NCBI GenBank assembly: GCA_035555855.1
Contig: DATMGD010000048.1
Coordinates: 27,202-91,201, forward strand
Length of the DNA stretch: 64,000 bases
Direction: 5' to 3'
Origin: Palsa-892 sp035555855
GTDB lineage: Bacteria > Pseudomonadota > Alphaproteobacteria > Rhizobiales > Xanthobacteraceae
The position numbers and the translations under genes are program-made. Positions 1 to 7,650 of this stretch are shown here, piece by piece. The notes under the pieces were generated by a model. The model worked only from the letters and a program-made list of their open reading frames with translations. It was not told the DNA's origin and searched no databases. Numbering within the stretch: the stretch's first letter is position 1; each line of letters begins with the position of its first letter.

Positions 1-36
1 GAGCGCAAGAACGTCAACCGCAAAGCTGCGAGCTAA
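1..36 (+). CDS. 3' end of an unidentified CDS (partial)
   Basis: The first 36 bases read as eleven codons (ERKNVNRKAAS) followed by TAA, and a strong intrinsic terminator starts 12 bases later. This is best explained as the last codons of a plus-strand gene that begins before the window. The basic C-terminal tail does not allow a family assignment. Confidence 0.5.
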   Translation, partial: ERKNVNRKAAS

Positions 37-47
37 GCGGCAAACGG

Positions 48-80
48 GAAGCCCCGGCTTTTGGGCCGGGGCTTCTTTTT
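48..80 (+). terminator. Rho-independent terminator
   Basis: An 11-bp GC-rich stem (48-58 with 65-75, GAAGCCCCGGC and its complement), a 6-base loop and five T's at 76-80. It ends the partial plus-strand gene at the window edge. Confidence 0.9.
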
Positions 81-105
81 GCGAACAGGATTTCGCGAGG
101 CAGCT

Positions 106-333
106 TCAGCCGATCGACTGGAGCTTGCGCCAGCCTTCCGAAACGCTGGCCTTTAATTCCCGCCAGTTGGTGCCAACCACATCCCAGTTGACCATCTGGC
201 GCTCGGCTGCGGGTGCAGTTGCCGATGTAGGTGCCGATGCAGTTGTCGATGGCGCCGTGATGCTCGCATCATGCACATAGGCGACGCCGATCGTCAGCGC
301 GACGCCCAGAATAAATCCGAAGATTGTCTGCAT
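106..333 (-). CDS. small single-pass membrane protein, unknown function
   Basis: A 75-residue protein with an N-terminal hydrophobic segment (about residues 4-20, IFGFILGVALTIGVAYV), then a Ser/Thr/Ala/Pro-rich linker (about 24-43) and a C-terminal stretch rich in W and K (NWRELKASVSEGWRKL). This fits a one-pass inner-membrane protein with a small soluble tail, or an uncleaved signal anchor. A GGAG ribosome-binding site lies just before the ATG. No known domain is recognised. A perfect EcfG-type promoter lies about 30 bases upstream (364-389), so it is probably a member of the general stress regulon. That regulation is inferred from the promoter only. Confidence 0.75.
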   Translation of the reverse strand: MQTIFGFILGVALTIGVAYVHDASITAPSTTASAPTSATAPAAERQMVNWDVVGTNWRELKASVSEGWRKLQSIG

Positions 334-363
334 ATCCGCTTCTCCAGTTGTATGGCGTTGGTT

Positions 364-389
364 AACGCCGAGCCGAAGGAACGGGTTCC
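364..389 (-). promoter_or_regulatory. EcfG (general stress sigma) promoter for the 75-aa gene
   Basis: On the minus strand the sequence reads GGAAC (389-385), 17 bases, CGTT (367-364). This is the consensus of EcfG-type sigma factors of alphaproteobacteria and matches the element before nepR-ecfG in this window. The expected transcription start lies about 20-25 bases before the ATG at 333. Confidence 0.75.
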
Positions 390-390
390 G

Positions 391-873
391 CTACTGAACG
401 GGGCGAAGCCGCAATTCCGCGACACCCGCGGCAACATTCAATCCAAGCTGGCCCTGAACCGAGAGCGGTTGAAGCGTAACCGTGCGGTTGGAACCGCCGA
501 CCAGCACATTGGCGCCGAGACCCGCGCCGATGGTCGCTTCGGCAGTAGCACCCGCATAATTTCCGGCCAGCGCGCCAAACGGACGTGACGTCGGCGCATA
601 AACCGACCAGATCATCTGTCCCCCGCCCGTCGCCCCCAGATCGATGCCGAACTTGGTGATCGTGCCGGTATAAACTTCCTGCGGCGCATTGTTCACCGGC
701 TTGAAGAGGCAGGTCAGATCTTTTCGAGAAGTCACGATCAGCCCGATGCCGGCCGAGATATCGCATTCAAGCACGCCAGCTTGGACCGTATCAGGCCCCT
801 GCGCGTGAACGAGAGGGGTTGCGGCGAGCGTCAGCGCGGCGGCAAGGGCGACTGAAGCGGCAAACGAACGCAT
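391..873 (-). CDS. DUF992 family secreted protein
   Basis: A 160-residue protein with a Sec signal peptide (SFAASVALAAALTLAATPLVHAQ) and a mature part matching DUF992: a GVLECDIS start, Cys in SRKDLTCLF, KFGIDLGATGGG, and the hallmark GLGANVLVGGSNRT near the C-terminus. Two conserved cysteines could form a periplasmic disulfide. DUF992 proteins are small secreted alphaproteobacterial proteins of unknown role. The start at 873 is preferred over an in-frame ATG at 885 because GGAG sits at the right distance and the signal peptide then begins at residue 1. No EcfG motif was found upstream. Confidence 0.88.
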   Translation of the reverse strand: MRSFAASVALAAALTLAATPLVHAQGPDTVQAGVLECDISAGIGLIVTSRKDLTCLFKPVNNAPQEVYTGTITKFGIDLGATGGGQMIWSVYAPTSRPFGALAGNYAGATAEATIGAGLGANVLVGGSNRTVTLQPLSVQGQLGLNVAAGVAELRLRPVQ

Positions 874-948
874 CGTGATCTCCATGATCGATAGCGGAAA
901 GAATGAGAGCGAGAATACGCCGGTCGTAATGGCGAAGAAAGCAGCAGT

Positions 949-1497
949 TTAACTGCGATCGACGCTCAGAACTGCACGCGTCTGGCGGTCGGGGCCAAGG
1001 TCATCGAGGTCGTCGATGGACATCAGTTCGGCAAGCCGATTGCGTGCACGATTGACGCGGCTTTTGATCGTGCCGACAGCGCAGCCGCAGATCGCGGCAG
1101 CTTCTTCATAAGAGAAACCCGAGGCGCCGACCAGGATGACGGCTTCGCGCTGGTCATCTGGCAGCTTGTCGAGAGCGACGCGCAGCTCCTCGAATTCGAG
1201 CTTGGTGCTTTGTTCGGGCTGCGACTTGAGACTGTCGGCATACATACCGGTCGCGTCCTCTACTTCGCGTTTGCGCTTGCGATACTCGGAGCGAAAGAGG
1301 TTGCGAAGAATAGTGAACAGCCAAGCCGGCATATTGGTGCCCGGCTCGAATGAATCGATATTCTTCAACGCACGCAAAATCGTCTCCTGGACGAGATCAT
1401 CGGCGCGATCGACATTGCCGCTCAGGGAAATGGCGAAGGCGCGGAGATTCGGGATCGCCGCCAGAATGCTGTCACGAGTTGCGTTGTCGAGGCTCAT
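949..1497 (-). CDS. ecfG: EcfG-type ECF sigma factor (general stress response)
   Basis: A 182-residue ECF sigma factor. Region 2 spans about residues 12-78 (DDLVQETILRALKNIDSF, then WLFTILRNLFRSEYRKRKR) and region 4 about 108-162 (LPDDQREAVILVGASGFSYEEAA, then GTIKSRVNRARNRL). It directs RNA polymerase to general-stress promoters (GGAAC-N16/17-CGTT) and is held inactive by NepR. Its start overlaps the nepR stop by 4 bases, so the two are co-transcribed and translationally coupled. A consensus EcfG promoter precedes nepR, implying positive autoregulation. Genomes of this group often carry several EcfG paralogues. This one lies in the canonical phyR locus and is the likely main copy. Confidence 0.93.
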   Translation of the reverse strand: MSLDNATRDSILAAIPNLRAFAISLSGNVDRADDLVQETILRALKNIDSFEPGTNMPAWLFTILRNLFRSEYRKRKREVEDATGMYADSLKSQPEQSTKLEFEELRVALDKLPDDQREAVILVGASGFSYEEAAAICGCAVGTIKSRVNRARNRLAELMSIDDLDDLGPDRQTRAVLSVDRS

Positions 1498-1715
1498 GAA
1501 TGAGATCCTTCGCCGCCGCGGTCTTGGTTATCGAGCCGTTTCAGAAGATCGGTGAAGCGATCAGGCACGCCTTCTTTCACCACCTCGTCGTACATTGCCC
1601 GTAGCTGCTGACCGATCTTAATGGTCGCTTCGCGGGTCAATCCGGCGCCGGTGGTAAACTCTCCGTCTTTGGTCCGTTGCATGGGTTTTTCCGGCTTGTC
1701 GTCGCTTGTCGTCAT
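1494..1715 (-). CDS. nepR: NepR anti-sigma factor
   Basis: A 73-residue protein with the NepR core in its second half: IGQQLRAMYDEVVKEGVP followed by DRFTDLLKRLD, flanked by polar, probably disordered ends. NepR binds EcfG in unstressed cells. Phosphorylated PhyR takes NepR through its sigma-like domain and releases EcfG (partner switch; established for the family). The gene lies between its own EcfG promoter (1775-1799) and ecfG, with a 4-base ATGA overlap. The assignment rests on motif and locus and is firm. Confidence 0.93.
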   Translation of the reverse strand: MTTSDDKPEKPMQRTKDGEFTTGAGLTREATIKIGQQLRAMYDEVVKEGVPDRFTDLLKRLDNQDRGGEGSHS

Positions 1716-1774
1716 TTCTGAACCCCGGCAGTCCCGAAACGGACTGCTTTTGCCCCTATATTCGTTCGGTATGT

Positions 1775-1799
1775 AACGTCCCCGGGGATATAGGGTTCC
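1775..1799 (-). promoter_or_regulatory. EcfG autoregulatory promoter of nepR-ecfG
   Basis: The minus strand reads GGAAC (1799-1795), 16 bases, CGTT (1778-1775), an exact match to the EcfG consensus about 60 bases before the nepR ATG. Its -35 element faces that of the divergent phyR promoter 8 bases away. Confidence 0.85.
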
Positions 1800-1807
1800 C
1801 CTTCAAG

Positions 1808-1832
1808 GGAACTTTTTTTTAAATCGCGGGTT
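1808..1832 (+). promoter_or_regulatory. probable EcfG promoter of phyR
   Basis: The plus strand reads GGAAC (1808-1812), 16 bases, GGTT (1829-1832), one mismatch to CGTT, 36 bases before the phyR ATG. Position, spacing and the divergent partner promoter support it. The G in place of C in the -10 element is the only departure. Confidence 0.65.
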
Positions 1833-1868
1833 AGGGCATCATCTTCGAACAGCGGAAGGGGAAAATCA

Positions 1869-2669
1869 GTGTCTATTTCTCAGCTTGTTGCGCAGCATTT
1901 GCCTTTTTTGCGGCGTTATGCGCGCGCCCTGACCGGCAGCCAAAAGTCAGGCGACACCTACGTAGCCGCTGTATTGGAGGCTCTTATTGAGGAGCCCCAG
2001 AGCTTTCCGGGGGAGTATGAGCCTCGGGTAGCCCTTTACCGCGCATTCACGCGGGTCTGGAATTCACTCGCTGGCGGCAGCCTTTCATCCTCCGATCCCA
2101 AGGGCGTGGGCGTCGAACAGCGTTTGACTCACCTAACGCCGCTCACGCGCCAAGCGTTCCTGCTGCTCGGGCTTGAGGGCTTTTCTGAAAAAGACGCTGC
2201 AGACATTCTCGGCGTCGATGTCGCGAAGCTCCGGCAGTATCTCGACGAAGCAGGCCGCGAGCTTGCGGCCGAGATCGCGACGGATGTGCTGATCATCGAG
2301 GACGTTCCTCTGATCGCCGTCGACATCGAAGGCATTGTCGAAAACCTTGGGCACAAGGTGACGGGGATTGCTCGCACGCATCGCGAAGCGGTGCAGCTTG
2401 CGCGCTCCAAGCCGCCGGGATTGATTCTTGCCGACATCCAGCTCGCCGATGGCAGTTCGGGTCTCGATGCCGTGAACGAGTTGCTACAGAGCTTCGAGGT
2501 GCCGGTGATTTTTATCACGGCTTACCCCGAGCGCTTCCTCACCGGCGAACGTCCGGAGCCGGCGTTTTTGATTCCGAAACCGTTCCAGCCCGCAACGCTC
2601 TCGGCCGTTATCAGTCAGGCGCTGTTTTTTGAGCGTTCCGCTAAGCGTCGCGAACGTCGTGCCAGCTAG
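1869..2669 (+). CDS. phyR: PhyR anti-anti-sigma response regulator
   Basis: A 266-residue protein with the PhyR layout. An N-terminal ECF-sigma-like domain (about residues 1-135; LPFLRRYARALTGS, then PLTRQAFLLLGLEGFSEKDAA) mimics EcfG. A C-terminal receiver (about 139-258) has acidic residues in LIIEDVPLI, phospho-acceptor Asp189 in LILADIQL, Thr in FITAYP and Lys in IPKPF. Phosphorylation exposes the sigma-like domain, which then binds NepR. The sigma-like domain lacks a basic DNA-binding recognition segment, as expected. It diverges from nepR-ecfG and is followed by an HWE kinase that is the likely phosphodonor. Confidence 0.95.
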   Translation: MSISQLVAQHLPFLRRYARALTGSQKSGDTYVAAVLEALIEEPQSFPGEYEPRVALYRAFTRVWNSLAGGSLSSSDPKGVGVEQRLTHLTPLTRQAFLLLGLEGFSEKDAADILGVDVAKLRQYLDEAGRELAAEIATDVLIIEDVPLIAVDIEGIVENLGHKVTGIARTHREAVQLARSKPPGLILADIQLADGSSGLDAVNELLQSFEVPVIFITAYPERFLTGERPEPAFLIPKPFQPATLSAVISQALFFERSAKRRERRAS

Positions 2670-2691
2670 ATTTCGTCAATCCAATAAAGAA

Positions 2692-2721
2692 CGGGTGTGA
2701 TCGGCTGGCCGATCACACCCG
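2692..2721. terminator. 13-bp inverted repeat downstream of phyR
   Basis: Arms 2692-2704 and 2709-2721 (CGGGTGTGATCGG and its complement) with a CTGG loop, 23 bases after the phyR stop. There is no long T tract on the plus side. Reading leftward on the minus strand the stem is followed by TTCTTTATT, so it could also end a short minus-strand transcript started at 2768-2792. Confidence 0.6.
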
Positions 2722-2767
2722 GATTAGTCGGTCGTGCGGGGGGAGAAGGATGACCGACTGTCGGATT

Positions 2768-2792
2768 AACCCATGCCCGCTCCACATGTTCC
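2768..2792 (-). promoter_or_regulatory. candidate EcfG-like promoter facing away from the kinase gene
   Basis: The minus strand reads GGAAC (2792-2788), 16 bases, GGTT (2771-2768), the same variant seen before phyR. No minus-strand gene follows. Transcription would run into the hairpin at 2692-2721 and give a transcript of roughly 65 bases. The match could be chance. Confidence 0.35.
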
Positions 2793-2879
2793 CGCTAGTT
2801 AGCTGTGATTGAACCAGTTGGTACGAATTGAATTGAAGAATTACTGCGTTCGAAAATCTGAAAGATCGAGCATTCAAAA

Positions 2880-4067
2880 ATGTCCATATACGCGCTTTGG
2901 AATGGCGCTCTCGATCGACTGAATTCATTCGGCGGTCAACGTGCTATTGATATTGTCATTGCGCTGGTCATTTTTTCGCTCGCAATGGCTGTGGCGTGGT
3001 TCGTGTGGTACCGGCGCAGCCGGAACCAGACTTCGCATATCCGTTCGCTCGAAATCGAACAACTCCGGCTGACGGCCGAGATTGCCACTCTTCTGCAGCG
3101 CTACGAGACGGCGCTGCGCGGCTCGGATGTCACCGTCTTCACACAAGACCAGGATCTTCGCTACACATCGATCAGCAACGATTTTCTCGGCTACCGGATC
3201 GATGAGATCATCGACCGTACCGATGAGGACCTGGTTCCGGCGGACAACCGTAGTGCGGTTGTCGAAATGAAACGTGCGGTTCTCAATTCAGGGCAGCCGC
3301 TCGATCGCGAGTTGCAGATTTTCGACGGCCAAATTTCGCGTTGGTACGATTTTCATGTTGAACCGGTGCGGAGCCGCGGACGGGTCACGGGCCTTACCAG
3401 CGCCGTCGTCGACATCACAGCGCGCAAGGAAGGCGAAGAACATCTTCGCCTGCTGATGCGCGAGATTTCGCATCGTTCGAAAAATCTGCTCGCGATCATT
3501 CAGGCGATGGCGCGCCAGACTGCGCGTCATGCAGGCAGCATCGATGATTTCCTGAACCAGTTTAACGCGCGGGTGCAGGCGCTTGCGCGTTCACACGATC
3601 TCTTGGTGCAGGAAGATTGGCACGGCGCCAGCATGAAGGATTTGCTCAAGATGCAGCTGGGCCCGTATGTGGATGCCGATTTCACCCAGGTTAGCATCGC
3701 CGGGCCTGCTGTTTTGCTGAAACCCGAGACAGCGCAAAATCTTGGCCTAGCGCTACACGAGCTCGCGTCGAATGCTTCAAAATATGGTGCGCTTTCGGTG
3801 GCTTCCGGAAAAGTCACCGCGCATTGGAAGCAGATCATGGACGGCGAACCGAACGGCATCGAGTTCATCTGGGCCGAGCAGGGCGGCCCGACGGTGAACG
3901 TGCCGAAGAAGCGCGGTTTCGGCAGCATGCTGATTCAGCAAAACTTGTCACGCTCGCTCGAAACCGATGTCGACTTGCGCTTTGAAAGGGACGGATTGCA
4001 CTGCCGCATTATGATCCCCCGGGACCATCTTTATTCGCTGGCGCCGAAATCGGACCCGAACAGCTAG
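2880..4067 (+). CDS. HWE-family sensor histidine kinase, probable PhyR kinase
   Basis: A 395-residue membrane histidine kinase: one transmembrane helix (about 22-44), a short coiled coil, a PAS domain (about 75-182), then an HWE kinase core. The phospho-acceptor is His198 in REISHRSKNLLAIIQAMARQ. The HWE signatures follow: a His-containing N-box (ALHELASNASKYGALS) and the W-x-E motif (FIWAEQGGP). HWE/HisKA_2 kinases encoded beside phyR typically phosphorylate PhyR, so this is the likely input of the general stress switch. Only a few N-terminal residues lie outside the membrane before the helix, so the signal is probably sensed by PAS or in the membrane. No clear EcfG promoter precedes it. Confidence 0.9.
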   Translation: MSIYALWNGALDRLNSFGGQRAIDIVIALVIFSLAMAVAWFVWYRRSRNQTSHIRSLEIEQLRLTAEIATLLQRYETALRGSDVTVFTQDQDLRYTSISNDFLGYRIDEIIDRTDEDLVPADNRSAVVEMKRAVLNSGQPLDRELQIFDGQISRWYDFHVEPVRSRGRVTGLTSAVVDITARKEGEEHLRLLMREISHRSKNLLAIIQAMARQTARHAGSIDDFLNQFNARVQALARSHDLLVQEDWHGASMKDLLKMQLGPYVDADFTQVSIAGPAVLLKPETAQNLGLALHELASNASKYGALSVASGKVTAHWKQIMDGEPNGIEFIWAEQGGPTVNVPKKRGFGSMLIQQNLSRSLETDVDLRFERDGLHCRIMIPRDHLYSLAPKSDPNS

Positions 4068-4092
4068 GGAACCCGATTTCGTTTCGGGGGTT
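4068..4092 (+). promoter_or_regulatory. probable EcfG promoter for the gene at 4130
   Basis: GGAAC (4068-4072), 16 bases, GGTT (4089-4092), the same variant as the phyR promoter. It begins directly after the kinase stop codon and ends 37 bases before the ATG at 4130. Confidence 0.55.
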
Positions 4093-4129
4093 ATTTCGGT
4101 GACCCAACCGTTTTGTGCGGGAGGACACC

Positions 4130-4552
4130 ATGTCCCTCGATTGGTTTAGTAATCAGCTTCGCAACCCGGCGCTGTCAGCGAGCCTCGTCGTCACGCTGGC
4201 CGCAGCCACAGCCGGTATCTTCACTATGGCGACCTCTACGACTGCGCCGGAAGTGAACCGGGCTGCAAAATCGGATCGCGTTATGGTCGAGCGGGACTTG
4301 TCCTCGCTCATTTTCAACGCGCAGCCGGTCGCAGGCAGCCACAAGATCATCCACAAACCGGAATATTTCGATCCATCGCGCCGCACGATGACCGAGCAGA
4401 TCTTACCCGGCCGCGAACCGCCAGTAGACCGCGAGCCGCTGAAGGGTTGTGAATCAGGGCTGAGCCCTGACATCGCCCCGGCGGTTATGGTTGCGCCGAG
4501 CCGCTGCATGACGGAACTGAATACTTCAACGAAGTTCGCTTCTCTTCGTTAG
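4130..4552 (+). CDS. hypothetical protein with N-terminal hydrophobic segment
   Basis: A 140-residue protein of no recognised family. The N-terminus (about residues 12-32, ALSASLVVTLAAATAGIFTMA) is a membrane anchor or uncleaved signal. The rest is polar and Pro-rich, with two cysteines far apart (KGCESG and SRCMTEL). ATG at 4130 is chosen over an upstream in-frame GTG at 4115 because GGAGGA lies 4 bases before it. It follows the PhyR kinase gene and has its own EcfG-like promoter, so I infer membership of the general stress regulon. The PRC-barrel gene starts 21 bases after its stop and is probably co-transcribed. Confidence 0.7.
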   Translation: MSLDWFSNQLRNPALSASLVVTLAAATAGIFTMATSTTAPEVNRAAKSDRVMVERDLSSLIFNAQPVAGSHKIIHKPEYFDPSRRTMTEQILPGREPPVDREPLKGCESGLSPDIAPAVMVAPSRCMTELNTSTKFASLR

Positions 4553-4573
4553 CAGAAATAATGGGGGTAGGGG

Positions 4574-5020
4574 GTGCGATTGGACTCGAAACTTTGTTGT
4601 GTGCTTGTGGCTCTTGCGGCCACTCCGCTGCTGCTGGCGCAAACCAAAATGCCGTCGCGCGCGGAGCCTGTCACGGGCACATTCTTGAGCGTGCAGGCCA
4701 GCAATCAATGGCTCGCCACGCAACTCATCGGCATCACGGTCACCGGCGCCGGCGGTGAAAAAATCGGCAGCATTGACGATCTCGTCATCGATCAGAGCGG
4801 TGCGATCCAGGCCGTCATTATCGGGGTCGGCGGTTTCCTTGGCATCGGTGCCAAGGATATTGCCGTATCGTTGCAGATGATGACCATTGTGCGCGACGGC
4901 AACGGAGATCGGGCGAGCGTTCAGCTAACACGACAGGAGATCGAACTCGCACCCAGTTTTCAACGCTTCACTGGCAAGCCGGTAGAAAGCTTGCCGCAAA
5001 TCTCTCCCAAATCGAAATAA
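4574..5020 (+). CDS. PRC-barrel domain protein, exported
   Basis: A 148-residue protein with a signal peptide (KLCCVLVALAATPLLLAQ) and a PRC-barrel domain (about residues 48-105: LIGITVTGAGGEKIGSIDDL, VIDQSGAIQAVIIGVGGFLG, KDIAVSLQ). Rhizobial proteins of this kind are periplasmic and often linked to stress, but their molecular function is not settled. The start is GTG at 4574 behind a G-rich ribosome-binding site. It sits 21 bases after the preceding small gene and probably shares its transcript, which links it to the EcfG regulon. Confidence 0.82.
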   Translation: MRLDSKLCCVLVALAATPLLLAQTKMPSRAEPVTGTFLSVQASNQWLATQLIGITVTGAGGEKIGSIDDLVIDQSGAIQAVIIGVGGFLGIGAKDIAVSLQMMTIVRDGNGDRASVQLTRQEIELAPSFQRFTGKPVESLPQISPKSK

Positions 5021-5105
5021 TGGCAATTATTCGGAATAGCCAGCTTTCTCGCGCGAGAAGTGTGGTGGCGCATACGGGCTGGCTAAACTACCATTGGAAA
5101 CGATT

Positions 5106-7610
5106 GTGAATACAGACGGATTGAGAGCTGGTGTGAAGAACGATAACGCACTTTTGTTGTGGATCGGCCGTTCGCGCTCTTTCATAGTGCGCTACGGCAT
5201 CGCGCTTCTTGCTTTCGTGCTGGCGACCGCAATTCATTTACTGCTGGATCGCATCCTGCCGACAACGGTGCCGTTCGCGTTTTATTTTCTAGCGGTGCTC
5301 GTCGCAGCCGTTGCGGGCGGCGCAGGCCCGGGGATTTTTACGATCCTACTGTCCTCGGTGACGTCGTGGCTGCTGTTCGTTACCCGCAGCTTTATGATCG
5401 ATATTTCGCGCCTGCCGAGGGTGGAGGATCTGCCCTCGCTGGAGAAATTGCTGGCCGTCTTCAACGACCCGGCGCTGTTGCGGCCGGCGGCTCTCGCTAA
5501 TCTTGCGGTTTTTCTGCTCACCAGCGTTCTGTTGCTGGTAGGTGCCACGGCTTTTCGAAATGCGGTGATCCGCCGGCGCGTCAGCGAGCGCGAACTGGAA
5601 GAGAGCGAGCGCCGTTTTCGCGCCGTTGCGGATACGATGCCGCAACTCGTTTGGTCGATTCGTCCCGACGGCCGCTATGATTATTACAATCAGCGCTGTC
5701 TCGAGTTCGCAGGCGGACCGCCGAACGAATATGGCGGCGCCTGGCAGGAGCTTATTCATCCCGACGATATCGAGCGCGCACGTGAGACCTGGCGGCGGGC
5801 GCTCAAAAGCGGTGGCCGCTATGAGAGCGAGCTTCGTTTGCGTGGAGCCGACGGCGAATATCACTGGTTTCTCGCCCGCGCCGTTCCGGTGCGCAACAGC
5901 GAGGGCGGCATTGAGCGCTGGTTTGGTTCGAGCACCGACATCTCGGACATCGTCGAAGCGCGTAATGCTCTCGAGCGCATGAACGAGAGGCAGGAGAAAC
6001 TCGTCGCGGATCGTACCGCCGAGCTTGCCGATGCCAACCTTCGCTTGCGCGCCGAGATCAGCGAGCGTGCCCGTGCCGAGGAGCAACTTCGGCATGCCCA
6101 TAAGATGGAGGCGCTCGGCCAGCTCACCGGCGGCGTCGCGCACGATTTCAACAACCTGCTGACCGTGGTGATCGGCAATATCGAGGCGCTCCAGCGCAGG
6201 CTTGGCAAGACCGGCGATCCGGCGCTTCGCGAATACGCGGCATTCGCGATGCAGGGCGGCAAGCGCGCCGCGGCATTGACGCAGCGCCTGCTTGCTTTTG
6301 CTCGCGGCCAGCCGCTCGAACCGCAGCCGGTCGACCTCAACGAATTGCTTTCCGGCATGTCGGAATTGCTCGCTCGCACTGTGGGCGAGCGTGTCACGAT
6401 GCAGACGATATTTGCCGAAGACCTGTGGACGACGGAGGTCGATCCCAATCAGTTCGAGAGCGTGTTGCTGAATCTCGCTGCCAATTCACGCGACGCAATG
6501 CCCGAAGGCGGCGAGTTCACAGTTGAAACGGCCAAGACGTCGCTCGACGATAAATTCACGGCGCATCATTCGGATGTGAAGTCCGGCGATTATGTATTGG
6601 TGCGGGTGAGCGATACCGGCGTTGGCATGGACAAGGATACGCTCGCGCGTGTTTTCGAGCCGTTCTTCACAACAAAGCCCGTCGGCCAGGGCACGGGTCT
6701 GGGTCTCAGTCAGCTTTACGGTTTCATCAAGCAGTCGGGCGGCCACGTGACACTCGACAGCGAGCTCGGCAAGGGCACGACTGTAAAACTCTATTTGCCG
6801 CGCTCTGCGGTCGAAAAATCGGCACTGGTGCCGAAGTTGCGCGAGCTTGCGCCAGAGCCGCCAAAGCAGGACACCGTACTGGTCGTCGAGGATGATGAAG
6901 ACGTTCGCCGCTATGCGGTCAGCATGCTGCACGAGCTTGGCTACTGCGTGATCGAAGCAGGCGACGGCGCGGCTGCCTTGCGACAACTCGAAGCGCACCC
7001 TGAAGTCCGGTTTTTGTTTTCCGATGTTGGGTTGCCCGGCGATTATAACGGCCGGGAACTCGCCGAAGAAGCCGTTCGCCGCCGTCCCTATCTCAAGGTG
7101 TTGTTCACGACAGGATATGGTCTCGACGGCATCATCCACGAGGGGCGTCTTGACGCCGGCGTTCAGCTGCTCACCAAGCCGTTCACGTTCGAGGAATTCT
7201 CGGAGAAGGTTCAGAAGGTGTTCGAGATGTCGCGCAAAAACAAGATCCTGCTCGTCGAGGATGAAGCGATGATCGCCATGCTCACCGTCGAGAACCTGCG
7301 CGAGCTAGGCTTCGAAGTAGAGGAGGCGGCCAACGCGACGGCCGCCCTTGCGGCAGCCAGGAAGAACATCAGCGATTTCGCCGCCGCGGTCATCGATATC
7401 GGCCTGCCCGATAGAAAAGGCGACGATCTCGCGCTCGAATTGAAGACCCTGCGCCCCGACTTGCCGATCGTCATCGCGACCGGCGAGGGTGACGGTGCGC
7501 TTGATGGCAAGCTGAAGAAAATCGACAATCTGACGCTGCTGAAAAAACCTTACGATAGCGCCGGGCTCGACAAGAGCCTGAAGGCGCTTGGCGTGGACGC
7601 GCGGGCGTAA
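5106..7610 (+). CDS. hybrid sensor histidine kinase with two receiver domains
   Basis: About 834 residues. Four N-terminal membrane helices (roughly residues 30-155 counted from the TTG at 5094) resemble the DUF4118/KdpD membrane module. A PAS domain follows (about 173-290), a coiled coil, HisKA with phospho-acceptor His in GGVAHDFNNLL, and an HATPase domain (N-box LNLAANSRDAMP, G1 VSDTGVGMD, G2 GTGLGLSQL). Two receivers follow, with Asp in LFSDVGLPG and in AVIDIGLPD. The second receiver lies after a linker at the C-terminus. There is no output domain, so phosphate must go to a partner or the protein is regulated by it. GTG at 5106 is chosen; TTG at 5094 is also possible. Confidence 0.9.
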   Translation: MNTDGLRAGVKNDNALLLWIGRSRSFIVRYGIALLAFVLATAIHLLLDRILPTTVPFAFYFLAVLVAAVAGGAGPGIFTILLSSVTSWLLFVTRSFMIDISRLPRVEDLPSLEKLLAVFNDPALLRPAALANLAVFLLTSVLLLVGATAFRNAVIRRRVSERELEESERRFRAVADTMPQLVWSIRPDGRYDYYNQRCLEFAGGPPNEYGGAWQELIHPDDIERARETWRRALKSGGRYESELRLRGADGEYHWFLARAVPVRNSEGGIERWFGSSTDISDIVEARNALERMNERQEKLVADRTAELADANLRLRAEISERARAEEQLRHAHKMEALGQLTGGVAHDFNNLLTVVIGNIEALQRRLGKTGDPALREYAAFAMQGGKRAAALTQRLLAFARGQPLEPQPVDLNELLSGMSELLARTVGERVTMQTIFAEDLWTTEVDPNQFESVLLNLAANSRDAMPEGGEFTVETAKTSLDDKFTAHHSDVKSGDYVLVRVSDTGVGMDKDTLARVFEPFFTTKPVGQGTGLGLSQLYGFIKQSGGHVTLDSELGKGTTVKLYLPRSAVEKSALVPKLRELAPEPPKQDTVLVVEDDEDVRRYAVSMLHELGYCVIEAGDGAAALRQLEAHPEVRFLFSDVGLPGDYNGRELAEEAVRRRPYLKVLFTTGYGLDGIIHEGRLDAGVQLLTKPFTFEEFSEKVQKVFEMSRKNKILLVEDEAMIAMLTVENLRELGFEVEEAANATAALAAARKNISDFAAAVIDIGLPDRKGDDLALELKTLRPDLPIVIATGEGDGALDGKLKKIDNLTLLKKPYDSAGLDKSLKALGVDARA

Positions 7611-7650
7611 CGCGCTTTTCTCGCGCCGGCCTTTTCCTTACAAGGAACGG

